From positions 49,286-113,285 of the forward strand of contig CAKPDZ010000001.1 in assembly GCA_934149155.1 (NCBI GenBank): DNA of 64,000 nt, given 5' to 3'. A model generated the notes under the pieces. That model had not been told where the DNA came from. It made no database searches and saw only the letters and a list, made by a program, of their open reading frames with translations. Shown piece after piece: positions 50,215 through 57,935 of this stretch. The translations under genes were made by a program, and so were the position numbers. How positions within the stretch are numbered: the first letter of the stretch is position 1; each line of letters opens with the position of its first letter. The DNA is from an uncultured Clostridia bacterium (GTDB lineage Bacteria; Bacillota; Clostridia; TANB77; CAG-508).

Positions 50215-50580
50215 CTAAAATATAGATTCTTCTTTAGATTTTTCATCACTTTTTTCATCAATATCTTGTTCTACATTCTCTAAATTTTGATCATCTACCT
50301 CTCCGTTATCTTCAACATTTTTGGTTGCTATTCCCATTCCAAAAGAAAACACTTTCTTTTCAGCTCTTGCTTTCTCTTCAAACTTTTTATTAAATTCTGT
50401 TTTTACATCATTTAGAGTTTCTTGCATAGCATTAAACATTTCCTCTACATCTTCTTTTGTAAAATCATAAGCATTACTTCTAGCCATTGGTTCTAATATT
50501 TGCATGTCATGTAATACATTATTTACTCTCTTTCCTGCATATTCCATAAATTTGTTTCTTTTTTCTTCATTTACTTCCAT
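50215..50580 (-). CDS. Small unknown protein, 121 residues
   Basis: Not recognised. ATG 50,580 is preceded at some distance by AAAGGATT, a weak ribosome site. Residues 1-75 look helical (NKFMEYAGKRVNNVLHDMQI, then KEDVEEMFNAMQETLNDVKT), possibly a coiled coil. Residues 78-121 are acidic and low-complexity (EDNGEVDDQNLENVEQDIDE). There is no signal peptide, membrane segment or cysteine. It follows hydA at about 60 bases with an REP-like element between them, so it could be read through from the hydrogenase operon, but no functional link is evident. Confidence 0.65.
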   Translation of the reverse strand: MEVNEEKRNKFMEYAGKRVNNVLHDMQILEPMARSNAYDFTKEDVEEMFNAMQETLNDVKTEFNKKFEEKARAEKKVFSFGMGIATKNVEDNGEVDDQNLENVEQDIDEKSDEKSKEESIF

Positions 50581-50621
50581 TTTTTCTACAATCCTTTCTT
50601 TTTCTAATTTTTTCTAGTTTT

Positions 50622-50652
50622 TGCACATTTAAGAACCGGTCCTAAATGTGCA
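50622..50652. repeat. REP-like element R4, containing the hydA stop codon
   Basis: The near-perfect palindrome TGCACATTTA-AGAACCGGTCC-TAAATGTGCA lies here. The last codons of hydA (Leu-His-Ile-stop) lie inside it. Confidence 0.7.
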
Positions 50653-52399
50653 AATTATATTTAGGTCTTTCAACATAATGTGTATGTAATAATTTATGTG
50701 CCCTATAACTTCCTGGTTCTTCAAGATACTCTTCGTAAATCTTTTTCACTGTAGGATTTTCGTGTGATTTTCTAATAACACTTTTTTCATCTATAGAGTA
50801 CAAAGCATCAGCTCTGAGTTTTCGCACATCAACTTCTCTTCTAATCTTAGAATTCTTAATTGGCTGGCCTCCACCCATTACACATCCTCCTGGACACGCC
50901 ATTATTTCTACAAATTGATAGTCAGCTTTTCCTGTTTTAATTTCTTCCATTATTTTTTGTGCATTTGCTAATCCACTTGCAGCTACCACTTTTATCTTTT
51001 TTCCTCCAATATTAATAGTTGCTCTTTTTATTCCTTCTCCACCTCTAACTTGTTCAAAGTCAATTTTATCTAAATTCTTTCCTGTTAATGTATCTTGAGC
51101 AGTCCTTAGTGCTGCTTCCATTACTCCTCCAGTTGTTCCAAAAATTGCTGCAGCTCCAGTGGCTTCTCCCATAGGATTATCAAATTCACTATCTGCTAAT
51201 TTTTCAAACTCTATATTAGCCTGTTTTATCATTCTAGAAAGTTCTCTAGTTGTAATTACATTATCAACATCATATAATCCATTATTCTTCATCTCTGCCC
51301 TTTGTCTTTCAAACTTTTTAGCAATACATGGCATAACTGAAACCATATATATTTTTTCTGGATTAATCCCTTCTTTTTTTGCGAAATATGTCTTTATTAA
51401 TGCTCCAAACATTTGATGTGGTGATTTACATGTTGATAAATGTGGTAACAGTTCTGGATAATTCATTTCTATGTATTTTACCCATCCAGGTGAACACGAG
51501 GTTATCATTGGTAAACTGTCATTCTCATTTAGCCTTTCTATAAATTCATGTGCCTCTTCAATTATAGTAAAATCAGCACCTGTATTTGTATCAAAAACTT
51601 TATTGAATCCAAGTCGCTTTAATGCTGTAACCATTTTTCCTGTTACATTAGTTCCAATCGGCATACCAAATTCTTCTCCAAGTGCAACTCTGACAGCTGG
51701 AGCTGTTTGAACAACTACATATGTTTCCGGGTCTTTCAGTTTTACCCATACATCATTTATAGTTTCTTTTTCATGTAATGCTCCTGTCGGACAAGCTTGT
51801 ATACATTGCCCACAATTAGTACAATTAACATCATTCAAGCTATTATCTCCAACGGTAGAAATACATGATTCAAAACCTCTATTTATGCAATCAATAGCTC
51901 CTATTTTTTGCACATTTTTACATGCGGCAACACATCTTCTACATAATATGCATTTGTTAAAATCCCTTACAATAGATGGAGATAAATCATCAATTTTATG
52001 TTTTGTCATTTCTCCCGGAAACTCAACATTTAACACATTAAACTTGACAGCTAAAGTCTGTAACTCACAATTTCCCGAACGTGTACATGTCAAACAATCT
52101 TTAGCATGATTTGAAATAATCAAATCTAATATTACATGTCTAGCCTCAAGAACATTTGGAGTATGTGTATGCACTATCATTCCTTCTTCAACTGTCTGGA
52201 TACAAGCAGTTGCAAAACCTTTTCTTCCTTCAACTTCAACAATGCACATTCTACAATCTCCAACTTCATTAATATCCTTTAAAAAACATAGTGTTGGTAT
52301 GTCTATTCCTGCATGCTTTGCTGCCTCTAATATGGTTGTTCCTTTTGGTACTTTTATTTCTATTCCATCTATTGTTAGAAATATATCTTCTTTGTTCAT
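50642..52399 (-). CDS. hydA: [FeFe] hydrogenase catalytic subunit HydA (bifurcating type)
   Basis: The start is ATG 52,399 after GGAGGAGGAA. The frame is open 42 codons further up, but that part lies in repeat DNA and lacks a ribosome site. It has 585 residues. Domains: N-terminal 2Fe-2S ferredoxin (Cys38, 49, 52, 66), His98-Cys102-Cys105-Cys111 4Fe-4S site, two 4Fe-4S motifs (Cys150/153/156/160 and Cys193/196/199/203), then the H-cluster domain with L1 TSCSPGW (300-306), L2 MPCIAKKFE (356-364) and L3 MACPGGCVMGGGQP (500-513). It makes or oxidises H2 in the cytoplasm. With HydB and HydC upstream it matches NADH/ferredoxin electron-bifurcating HydABC enzymes. In L1 the second cysteine of the classical TSCCPxW is serine. 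A PF02256-like C-terminal tail (small subunit) is present. The stop codon lies in an REP-like element. Confidence 0.93.
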   Translation of the reverse strand: MNKEDIFLTIDGIEIKVPKGTTILEAAKHAGIDIPTLCFLKDINEVGDCRMCIVEVEGRKGFATACIQTVEEGMIVHTHTPNVLEARHVILDLIISNHAKDCLTCTRSGNCELQTLAVKFNVLNVEFPGEMTKHKIDDLSPSIVRDFNKCILCRRCVAACKNVQKIGAIDCINRGFESCISTVGDNSLNDVNCTNCGQCIQACPTGALHEKETINDVWVKLKDPETYVVVQTAPAVRVALGEEFGMPIGTNVTGKMVTALKRLGFNKVFDTNTGADFTIIEEAHEFIERLNENDSLPMITSCSPGWVKYIEMNYPELLPHLSTCKSPHQMFGALIKTYFAKKEGINPEKIYMVSVMPCIAKKFERQRAEMKNNGLYDVDNVITTRELSRMIKQANIEFEKLADSEFDNPMGEATGAAAIFGTTGGVMEAALRTAQDTLTGKNLDKIDFEQVRGGEGIKRATINIGGKKIKVVAASGLANAQKIMEEIKTGKADYQFVEIMACPGGCVMGGGQPIKNSKIRREVDVRKLRADALYSIDEKSVIRKSHENPTVKKIYEEYLEEPGSYRAHKLLHTHYVERPKYNLHI

Positions 52400-52410
52400 A
52401 TTCCTCCTCC

Positions 52411-52528
52411 TTTTTTGCACATTTGGTACCGGTTCTGTTTTGTACCTAAGAATGGTACTATTTTGCTCACAAGACCGGTACTTTTTTGCACATTTCATCT
52501 TAAAGACTGGTCCCTTTTTGTTCATTTT
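52411..52528. repeat. REP-like cluster R5
   Basis: Units include GCACATTTGGTACCGGTTCT, the GTACC/GGTAC hairpin (TACCTAAGAATGGTAC), ACAAGACCGGTACTTTTTTG and AAGACTGGTCCCTTTTTG. It separates the membrane-protein gene from hydA. Confidence 0.7.
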
Positions 52529-52531
52529 TAT

Positions 52532-53080
52532 TTAATCAGATATAACTTTAGAATCTTTTTCCGCTTCTTTAGTATCTTCTTTAGTCATTTCTTTATATGA
52601 TTTGTGACTATCTAGCAAATTGACAAAAAGTTCTATTTGTATACTCAAAAATGCTACATATGGTACGTGCTGCTCCAATAAATACTTTCTTACCAACTCA
52701 TTTGAAATATTGTCTACTCTCATTCGCTCTGGATAAGATGTATCATTTGTCATAATAATATAGTACACAAATAAGATAGCAATCATAATTAAAATTTTAT
52801 TACTCTTTTTATTTTTTATTTGTAATACAAATGTTATTATAGATGCAATAAGTAATATACTAGCAATTAATGTCAATATTCTTACATCGCATTTCACCCA
52901 AAATCCTGTGTTTTTGGTATTCCATGCGTATGAAAGATATATCCACGCAAACATGTTTAATAACATGCATACATTTAATATTTTATATTTTCGTTTTATT
53001 AAATTTTCTATTAACATTATTATTGGCAATGCAAATATTGACGCATTTACAATTATAATCATTATCTCTGATAACTTCAT
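52532..53080 (-). CDS. Unknown multi-pass membrane protein inside the hydrogenase operon
   Basis: GGAGG lies 10 bases before ATG 53,080; 182 residues. Four hydrophobic segments are visible at about residues 5-24, 34-52, 66-88 and 94-110 (NASIFALPIIMLIE, KILNVCMLLNMFAWIYLSYA, ILTLIASILLIASIITFVLQ, ILIMIAILFVYYIIM). A soluble C-terminal part follows (about 115-182), ending in a charged KEDTKEAEKDSK tail. No family is recognised. It lies between hydB and hydA, flanked by REP-like clusters on both sides, in the same direction. It could be a recent insertion or an accessory protein of the hydrogenase; HydABC itself is soluble, so a membrane partner would be unusual. Confidence 0.7.
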   Translation of the reverse strand: MKLSEIMIIIVNASIFALPIIMLIENLIKRKYKILNVCMLLNMFAWIYLSYAWNTKNTGFWVKCDVRILTLIASILLIASIITFVLQIKNKKSNKILIMIAILFVYYIIMTNDTSYPERMRVDNISNELVRKYLLEQHVPYVAFLSIQIELFVNLLDSHKSYKEMTKEDTKEAEKDSKVISD

Positions 53081-53130
53081 CTTAATTATTCCTCCATCTT
53101 TTACTCTTTTGTTTTACGCGTTATATATAT

Positions 53131-53217
53131 TTGTACATTATGGACCGGTTCTGTTTTGCTCACTGCGCATTTGGGACCGGTTCTGTTTTGTACCTAAGAA
53201 TGGTACTATTTTGCTCA
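53131..53217. repeat. REP-like cluster R6, touching the hydB stop codon
   Basis: Two units (TATGGACCGGTTCTGTTTTG and GCGCATTTGGGACCGGTTCT) are followed by the TACCTAAGAATGGTAC hairpin and TTTTGCTCA. The TGA stop of hydB (53,215-53,217) is the TCA of that last segment read on the minus strand. Confidence 0.7.
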
Positions 53218-55074
53218 ATTTCCAATCGCATGGAAAGGACAATTTGTCAAGCACGTTCCACATTTTATACATTTATCTTGATTTATAACACGTTTATCTC
53301 TAGCCTCGCCTTCAATCGCTCTAACAGGGCAATGTTTTTGACATAATCCGCATCCTTTACATTTTTCTGGATTTATCATAATCTTAGACAAAGCTTTACA
53401 TTCTAAGGTTTTACACTCTTTTTCGATTGCATGTTGTCTAAACTCTTCTCTAAAATACTTTAAAGTACTAATAACTGGATTTGGCGCACTTTGTCCAAGT
53501 CCACAAATACTAGCTTTTTGGATATTTACAGCTAATTTTTCCAATTTGTAAATATCATATTCTGAACCTTCCCCCGAACATAGCTTTTCTAATAATTCAA
53601 GCATTCTTTTAGTCCCAATTCTACAAGGCGTACACTTTCCACAACTTTCACTAACAGTAAACTCTAGATAGAATTTCGCCAAGCATACCATACATTTTGT
53701 ATCATCCATTACAATAAGTCCGCCAGATCCCATCATAGATCCGATTGCTTTTAATGATTCATAATCAATTGGCGTATCTAAATGTTCCGCCGGAATGCAC
53801 CCACCTGATGGGCCACCTGTCTGTGCTGCTTTAAATTGTCTTCCATTTGGAATTCCTCCACCGATGTCAAAAACGATTTCTCTCAAAGTCGTTCCCATAG
53901 GCACTTCTACCAAACCTATATTGTTGACATTTCCGCCAAGTGCAAACACTTTTGTGCCTTTTGACGTTTCTGTTCCTATTGATGAATACCATTCTGCACC
54001 ATTTAATATGATTCTTGTGATATTTGCAAAAGTTTCTACATTATTAATAAGTGTTGGCTTTCCCCATAAGCCCTTTTCAGCAGGGTAAGGTGGCTTAACT
54101 CTAGGCTGACCACGTTTTCCTTCAATTGATTCTAATAATGCAGTTTCTTCTCCACATACGAATGCCCCTGCTCCAAGACGTATTTCCACATCAAAATCAA
54201 AATTGGTTTCAAATATATTTTCACCTAAAATGCCATACTCTTTCGCTTGATCAATAGCCTTTTGAAATCTTTTAACAGCAATTGGATATTCAGCTCTAAC
54301 ATAGATATATCCTTTATTTGCACCAATTGCAAAACCTGCAATCATCATTGCCTCCAATACTGAATGTGGATCACCTTCAAGAATACTTCTATCCATAAAA
54401 GCTCCTGGGTCCCCCTCATCAGCATTGCAAACAACATACTTTTGATCAGAATTATATGATTTTGTAAGCTCCCATTTCTTGCCTGTTGGAAATCCTGCAC
54501 CTCCACGACCACGCAAGCCAGAATTTTTAACAATCTCGATAACCTCTTCAGGATTCATCTCTCTAAGAACTCTCTCTAACGCCCTATAACCATCAAACGC
54601 AATGTATTCATCAATACACTCAGGATTAATAACACCACAATTTTTCAACGCAATTCTTTTTTGCTTTTTATAAAAATTCAAATCATCTAATCTATTAACA
54701 ATACTACCATCAATATCTTTGCACAACAATCTTTCTACAATGTTTCCTTCAATAATATGTGTCTGTATGATTTCTTCGCAATCTTCAGGCCTTACATTAG
54801 AATAAAATGTATCCTCAGGTCTAATAATTACAATTGGTCCCTTTGCACATAGACCAAAACACCCTGTCATTATGACTCTAACATTATCAATATTCTTTTC
54901 TTTTAATATTCTCCTAAAATTATCTAATATTTCTGGAGATTTTGATGATGTACATCCTGTTCCATGACACACTAATATATGTTTTTCCCTTGTATCAGCT
55001 TTTGTGTTGACTCTTAAATCTAGTTCTTTTCTTTTTTCTTCTCTTATTTTATGTATTTCTTCTAAGGTTTTCAT
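53215..55074 (-). CDS. hydB: HydB, NuoF-like subunit of bifurcating hydrogenase
   Basis: The start is ATG 55,074 after AGGAGG; 619 residues, normal for HydB/HndC. Order: N-terminal thioredoxin-like 2Fe-2S domain (Cys36, Cys41, Cys72, Cys76), NuoF core with the FMN/NADH glycine-rich loop GLRGRGGAGFPTGKKWE (186-202) and YVVCNADEGDPGAFMDR, 4Fe-4S site SCGKCTPCR (Cys478/481/484 and Cys524), and a C-terminal bacterial ferredoxin pair (Cys572/575/578/582 and Cys602/605/608/612). It binds FMN and NAD(H) and is the expected site of electron bifurcation between NADH, ferredoxin and HydA. It follows hydC with an REP-like cluster in the gap, and its stop codon abuts another. Confidence 0.93.
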   Translation of the reverse strand: MKTLEEIHKIREEKRKELDLRVNTKADTREKHILVCHGTGCTSSKSPEILDNFRRILKEKNIDNVRVIMTGCFGLCAKGPIVIIRPEDTFYSNVRPEDCEEIIQTHIIEGNIVERLLCKDIDGSIVNRLDDLNFYKKQKRIALKNCGVINPECIDEYIAFDGYRALERVLREMNPEEVIEIVKNSGLRGRGGAGFPTGKKWELTKSYNSDQKYVVCNADEGDPGAFMDRSILEGDPHSVLEAMMIAGFAIGANKGYIYVRAEYPIAVKRFQKAIDQAKEYGILGENIFETNFDFDVEIRLGAGAFVCGEETALLESIEGKRGQPRVKPPYPAEKGLWGKPTLINNVETFANITRIILNGAEWYSSIGTETSKGTKVFALGGNVNNIGLVEVPMGTTLREIVFDIGGGIPNGRQFKAAQTGGPSGGCIPAEHLDTPIDYESLKAIGSMMGSGGLIVMDDTKCMVCLAKFYLEFTVSESCGKCTPCRIGTKRMLELLEKLCSGEGSEYDIYKLEKLAVNIQKASICGLGQSAPNPVISTLKYFREEFRQHAIEKECKTLECKALSKIMINPEKCKGCGLCQKHCPVRAIEGEARDKRVINQDKCIKCGTCLTNCPFHAIGN

Positions 55075-55085
55075 AATTTTCCTCC

Positions 55086-55196
55086 TTTTGCACATTATAT
55101 ACATTATGCACATTATGTACCGGTTCTGTTTTGCTCACTGCGCATTTGGGACCGGTTCTGTTTTGTCCCAAGATTGGTACTTTTTTGTTCCATTTG
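55086..55196. repeat. REP-like cluster R7
   Basis: ATGTACCGGTTCTGTTTTGC, then GCGCATTTGGGACCGGTTCT, then TCCCAAGATTGGTACTTTTT, lie between hydC and hydB. The start of the cluster is degenerate (repeated ACATTATG). Confidence 0.7.
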
Positions 55197-55225
55197 TGCT
55201 TTTATTTACAATTATACAAAAAAGA

Positions 55226-55756
55226 TTAATTCTTACATAATTCATCTAAAACTTGGTCTAATTTTTGTACTGTTGCTTTGCCATAAACTTCTCCATTAAC
55301 TGTAAATACTGGAGCTAATCCACAAGCACCAACACATCTAGTCTCTTCTATCGAAAACATTCCATCTTCAGTTGTCTCTCCAGCCTCTATCTTTAATCTT
55401 TCTTTTAACCTATCCATTATCTTTTGTGACCCTTTTACAAAACAAGCTGTTCCCAAACAAACAGCTATATTATATCTTCCTTTAGGTTTTAACGTAAATC
55501 TCGAATAAAACGTCACTACTCCATAAACTTCAGCCATTGGTATACCTAAAAACTCTGACAAAACTTGCTGAGCATGCATTGGAACATATCCATAATGTTC
55601 CTGTACATCGTTTAACATTTGAATTAAATTATCTTTTATAGGTTTATATTCATTACATAATTTTTCTAGAAATTCTTCTTTTTGTTTACTCCCACATTCA
55701 CATTTACATTCACATTGAATTTGGCTATCATGATTTTTTACTGAGTTTTCTTCCAT
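55226..55756 (-). CDS. hydC: HydC, NuoE-like 2Fe-2S subunit of bifurcating hydrogenase
   Basis: AGGAGG lies 8 bases before ATG 55,756; 176 residues. The NuoE/thioredoxin-like 2Fe-2S fold is shown by Cys100-x4-Cys105 (CLGTAC) and Cys141-x3-Cys145 (CVGAC), and by VQEHYGYVPMHA and GVVTFYSRF, which are typical of the family. It passes electrons from NADH to HydB. It is the first gene of the hydC-hydB-membrane protein-hydA operon with a sigma-A promoter just upstream. An unusual feature is an N-terminal C-x-C-x-C-x-C run (Cys15, 17, 19, 21), absent from usual HydC proteins as far as I know; it may bind a metal. Confidence 0.92.
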   Translation of the reverse strand: MEENSVKNHDSQIQCECKCECGSKQKEEFLEKLCNEYKPIKDNLIQMLNDVQEHYGYVPMHAQQVLSEFLGIPMAEVYGVVTFYSRFTLKPKGRYNIAVCLGTACFVKGSQKIMDRLKERLKIEAGETTEDGMFSIEETRCVGACGLAPVFTVNGEVYGKATVQKLDQVLDELCKN

Positions 55757-55786
55757 ACAAATTTCCTCCTATAATATTATATTGGC

Positions 55787-55815
55787 ATTATATCAAAGTA
55801 TTATTTTTTAAACAA
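55787..55815 (-). promoter_or_regulatory. Promoter of the hydrogenase operon
   Basis: TTGTTT (55,810-55,815), a 17-bp spacer and perfect TATAAT (55,787-55,792) lie on the minus strand, about 30 bases before hydC. Confidence 0.65.
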
Positions 55816-55842
55816 GATTTTTTTGACTTTTTTTGATACATT

Positions 55843-55931
55843 TTGAACATTTGGGACCGGTTCTGTTTTGCTCACTGCACATTTGGAACCGGTTCTGTTT
55901 TGTCCCAAGACTGGTACTTTTTTGTTCCGAT
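55843..55931 (+). repeat. REP-like cluster R8, downstream side of the RAYT gene
   Basis: ACATTTGGGACCGGTTCTGT, CACATTTGGAACCGGTTCTG and TCCCAAGACTGGTACTTTTT follow one another. The units are in opposite orientation to cluster R9 on the other side of the transposase gene. Confidence 0.75.
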
Positions 55932-55958
55932 TGATATATGATTCATGTAATAGGCAAC

Positions 55959-56747
55959 TTATGCTCTATCCCAAACATCACTAACAAACTTTCTATTAAT
56001 TCTTAAAATTCTTGCAACTTGAGATTTATTTGTCCCTTTTATATTTTTTATAACCTGCAAAGCTTTTTCTAGTTCTTTTCTATTCTTATTTTTGAAAAAA
56101 ATTACTACATCCTTTACATCAAAAATTTCAAATTTTTTCATGATAATTTGAATCACTTCTTCATCTAGCAATCTATTTCTAATTTCATATTCAGCATAAT
56201 CATATAAATTTTCAATATCTTCTACTGTTAAATTAGTTGTATATTTTACAAATTCACTAATATCATTATTAAAATAATGTAACAAAACTTTTTTATTAAT
56301 AATCTTTTCTTCTCCTAAGTATTCTTGGTAACTACTCCATTTGTAATTTTGAGTTTTTGCCATTCCGGCCTTTTCTGGATTTCTATGAATATATCTACAG
56401 ACTTCTAAAAAATATTTCTGATTTTCAACACATTTACTTTTGAATCTATTTTGAACTAACGTTCCTGATCTTTCATATCTCGAATTAAAATAATATACAT
56501 ATCTTATCATTAAACTTTGCATTATCTTGGATAAAACTTTTGCTTCACTTTTAATAACCATGTGAATATGATTTGTCATCAAACAATAAGAATAAACATC
56601 ATAATTGATTTCTTTTTTTAGATTTAAAATTTGTTTTAGAAAATATCTTCTATCTTGATCATCATAAAAAATATCTTGATCATCAATTCCTTTTACTATT
56701 ACATGATAAACCTTTGAGTTGCTTATTTTTCTTCGCTGTCTAGTCAT
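55959..56747 (-). CDS. REP-associated tyrosine transposase (RAYT, Y1_Tnp family)
   Basis: The start is ATG 56,747 after GGAAGGAGGA (an in-frame start 5 codons earlier lacks spacing); 262 residues. It belongs to the IS200-like Y1 transposase superfamily: HUH-type metal site His60-Ile-His62 in SYCLMTNHIHMVIK, and the RYIHRNPEKAGM signature near 118-129, where Tyr119 is the probable catalytic tyrosine. Other typical parts are YYFNSRYERSGTLVQNRFKS and YKWSSYQEY. The C-terminal ~60 residues look helical with a possible helix-turn-helix (SQVARILRINRKFVSDVW). RAYTs nick and move single-stranded REP elements. Here inverted REP-like clusters flank the gene and the same units occur in most neighbouring intergenic gaps, so this is probably the enzyme that spread them. 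TATAAT with an upstream TG lies at 56,779-56,784. Confidence 0.88.
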   Translation of the reverse strand: MTRQRRKISNSKVYHVIVKGIDDQDIFYDDQDRRYFLKQILNLKKEINYDVYSYCLMTNHIHMVIKSEAKVLSKIMQSLMIRYVYYFNSRYERSGTLVQNRFKSKCVENQKYFLEVCRYIHRNPEKAGMAKTQNYKWSSYQEYLGEEKIINKKVLLHYFNNDISEFVKYTTNLTVEDIENLYDYAEYEIRNRLLDEEVIQIIMKKFEIFDVKDVVIFFKNKNRKELEKALQVIKNIKGTNKSQVARILRINRKFVSDVWDRA

Positions 56748-56834
56748 TTTTCCTCCTTCCAACTATTTTATGTCTATCATTATAACATGCCCTCAGTAAA
56801 ATTTCTACACTTTTTCAAAAAAATCATAAAATTG

Positions 56835-56957
56835 CGCAAAAAAGAACCAGTCTTGTGCACAAAACAGAACCGGTCCCAAATGTGCAGTGAGCAAAACAGA
56901 ACCGGTCCCAAATGTAAAAAATGCACAGCAGAGAACCGGTCCCAAATGTGCAAATCA
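56835..56957 (-). repeat. REP-like cluster R9, upstream side of the RAYT gene
   Basis: Reading on the plus strand: AAGAACCAGTCTTGTGC, AACAGAACCGGTCCCAAATG twice, and GAGAACCGGTCCCAAATGTG, i.e. three full units and one divergent unit in reverse orientation compared with R8. The cluster ends 2 bases before the yunB stop codon. Confidence 0.75.
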
Positions 56958-56958
56958 C

Positions 56959-57852
56959 CTATTTTATAATCTGCATTGTATCGCTTTCATTTTCGAAACC
57001 GTCCAGATTATAATAACTGCTAGGAATATTACCTACAATCACGTGTTCAGCGATAATTACTTGATTAGTAATATTTTTCGAAAAATTTTTTACAGGTGTT
57101 ATGATTTTCATATCACAATCAAAATCAACATAAACTCTATGTAAAGTTTGATTTATGCCTTGTGCGATAAACTCACTTTTTATATTTGTATCTAATGTTC
57201 CTGCAATAGAAACATTTATAGGTATTTGTGGTCCAAATCCAGATATAAAATATACACCTGTCAAACTTCCAAGAGGTAACTCAACTTTAACATTATTTAA
57301 ATTATCAAATTCTCGTTGGATATTTTCTGTCAGATCTGAAATTAAATTATTTATTGGTACCACATTTGCTCTAACTACTACGATGTCTCCACTTTCATCT
57401 TTTTCTATTGTATATAACTGGTCATATTGATATTTTTTCATTATTATGGTTGATTGCTGATTGGTTATTATTGTTGCTAATGATTTCACTTTATCATCAC
57501 ATATAGTTTGAAATATTGGTTCAAGATATGAGCAAAAAAGTCTAAATATTGCAATTATTACAACCATTAATATTACAATCTTAATAATCTTCTTTTTTGA
57601 TTTTCGTCCTGTTCCCGGCTTCAGCTCTGCACCTAATTTTCGTCCTGCACTAGACTTCTTCCCAGCATCAGACTTTAAACCAGACACTGAATTCAAGCCA
57701 TCACTTGAATTCAAGTCCAAATCCAAATTTTTTCTTAATCCACAACTAACTCCAGTTCTAAATCCGGAACTAAAATTAGGATTAAACTTAAATCTTCCTA
57801 TTATAAATCTCTTTCTCGAATATACTTTTCCAATATTTTTTCCATCAGGCAT
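56959..57852 (-). CDS. yunB: YunB-like sporulation protein
   Basis: ATG 57,852 is preferred, with GGGGAGA about 6 bases upstream; a GTG one codon earlier is too close. It has 297 residues. The first ~95 residues are basic and low-complexity (repeating SDGLNSVSGLKSDAGKKSSA-type segments), then one membrane segment at about 103-122 (IIKIVILMVVIIAIFRLF). The rest matches YunB: VVVRANVVPINNLISDL, VELPLGSLTGVYFISGFGPQ, FIAQGINQTLHRVYVDFDCD and IAEHVIVGNIPSSYY. YunB is a sigma-E-controlled mother-cell protein in Bacillus needed for normal spores. The long N-terminal extension is unusual. It lies next to sipL, another sporulation gene. Confidence 0.85.
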   Translation of the reverse strand: MPDGKNIGKVYSRKRFIIGRFKFNPNFSSGFRTGVSCGLRKNLDLDLNSSDGLNSVSGLKSDAGKKSSAGRKLGAELKPGTGRKSKKKIIKIVILMVVIIAIFRLFCSYLEPIFQTICDDKVKSLATIITNQQSTIIMKKYQYDQLYTIEKDESGDIVVVRANVVPINNLISDLTENIQREFDNLNNVKVELPLGSLTGVYFISGFGPQIPINVSIAGTLDTNIKSEFIAQGINQTLHRVYVDFDCDMKIITPVKNFSKNITNQVIIAEHVIVGNIPSSYYNLDGFENESDTMQIIK

Positions 57853-57935
57853 CACATTCTCCCCTCACTTCGTGCAGTATCCAGCAATTAATCTTCTTTG
57901 TAATGCTTTTAACATTTGCACCATATGAATCATAT

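Noticed and set aside
52400..52525. 42-codon N-terminal extension of hydA
   Set aside because: It is encoded by REP-like DNA without a ribosome site, while GGAGGAGGAA sits at the internal ATG 52,399.
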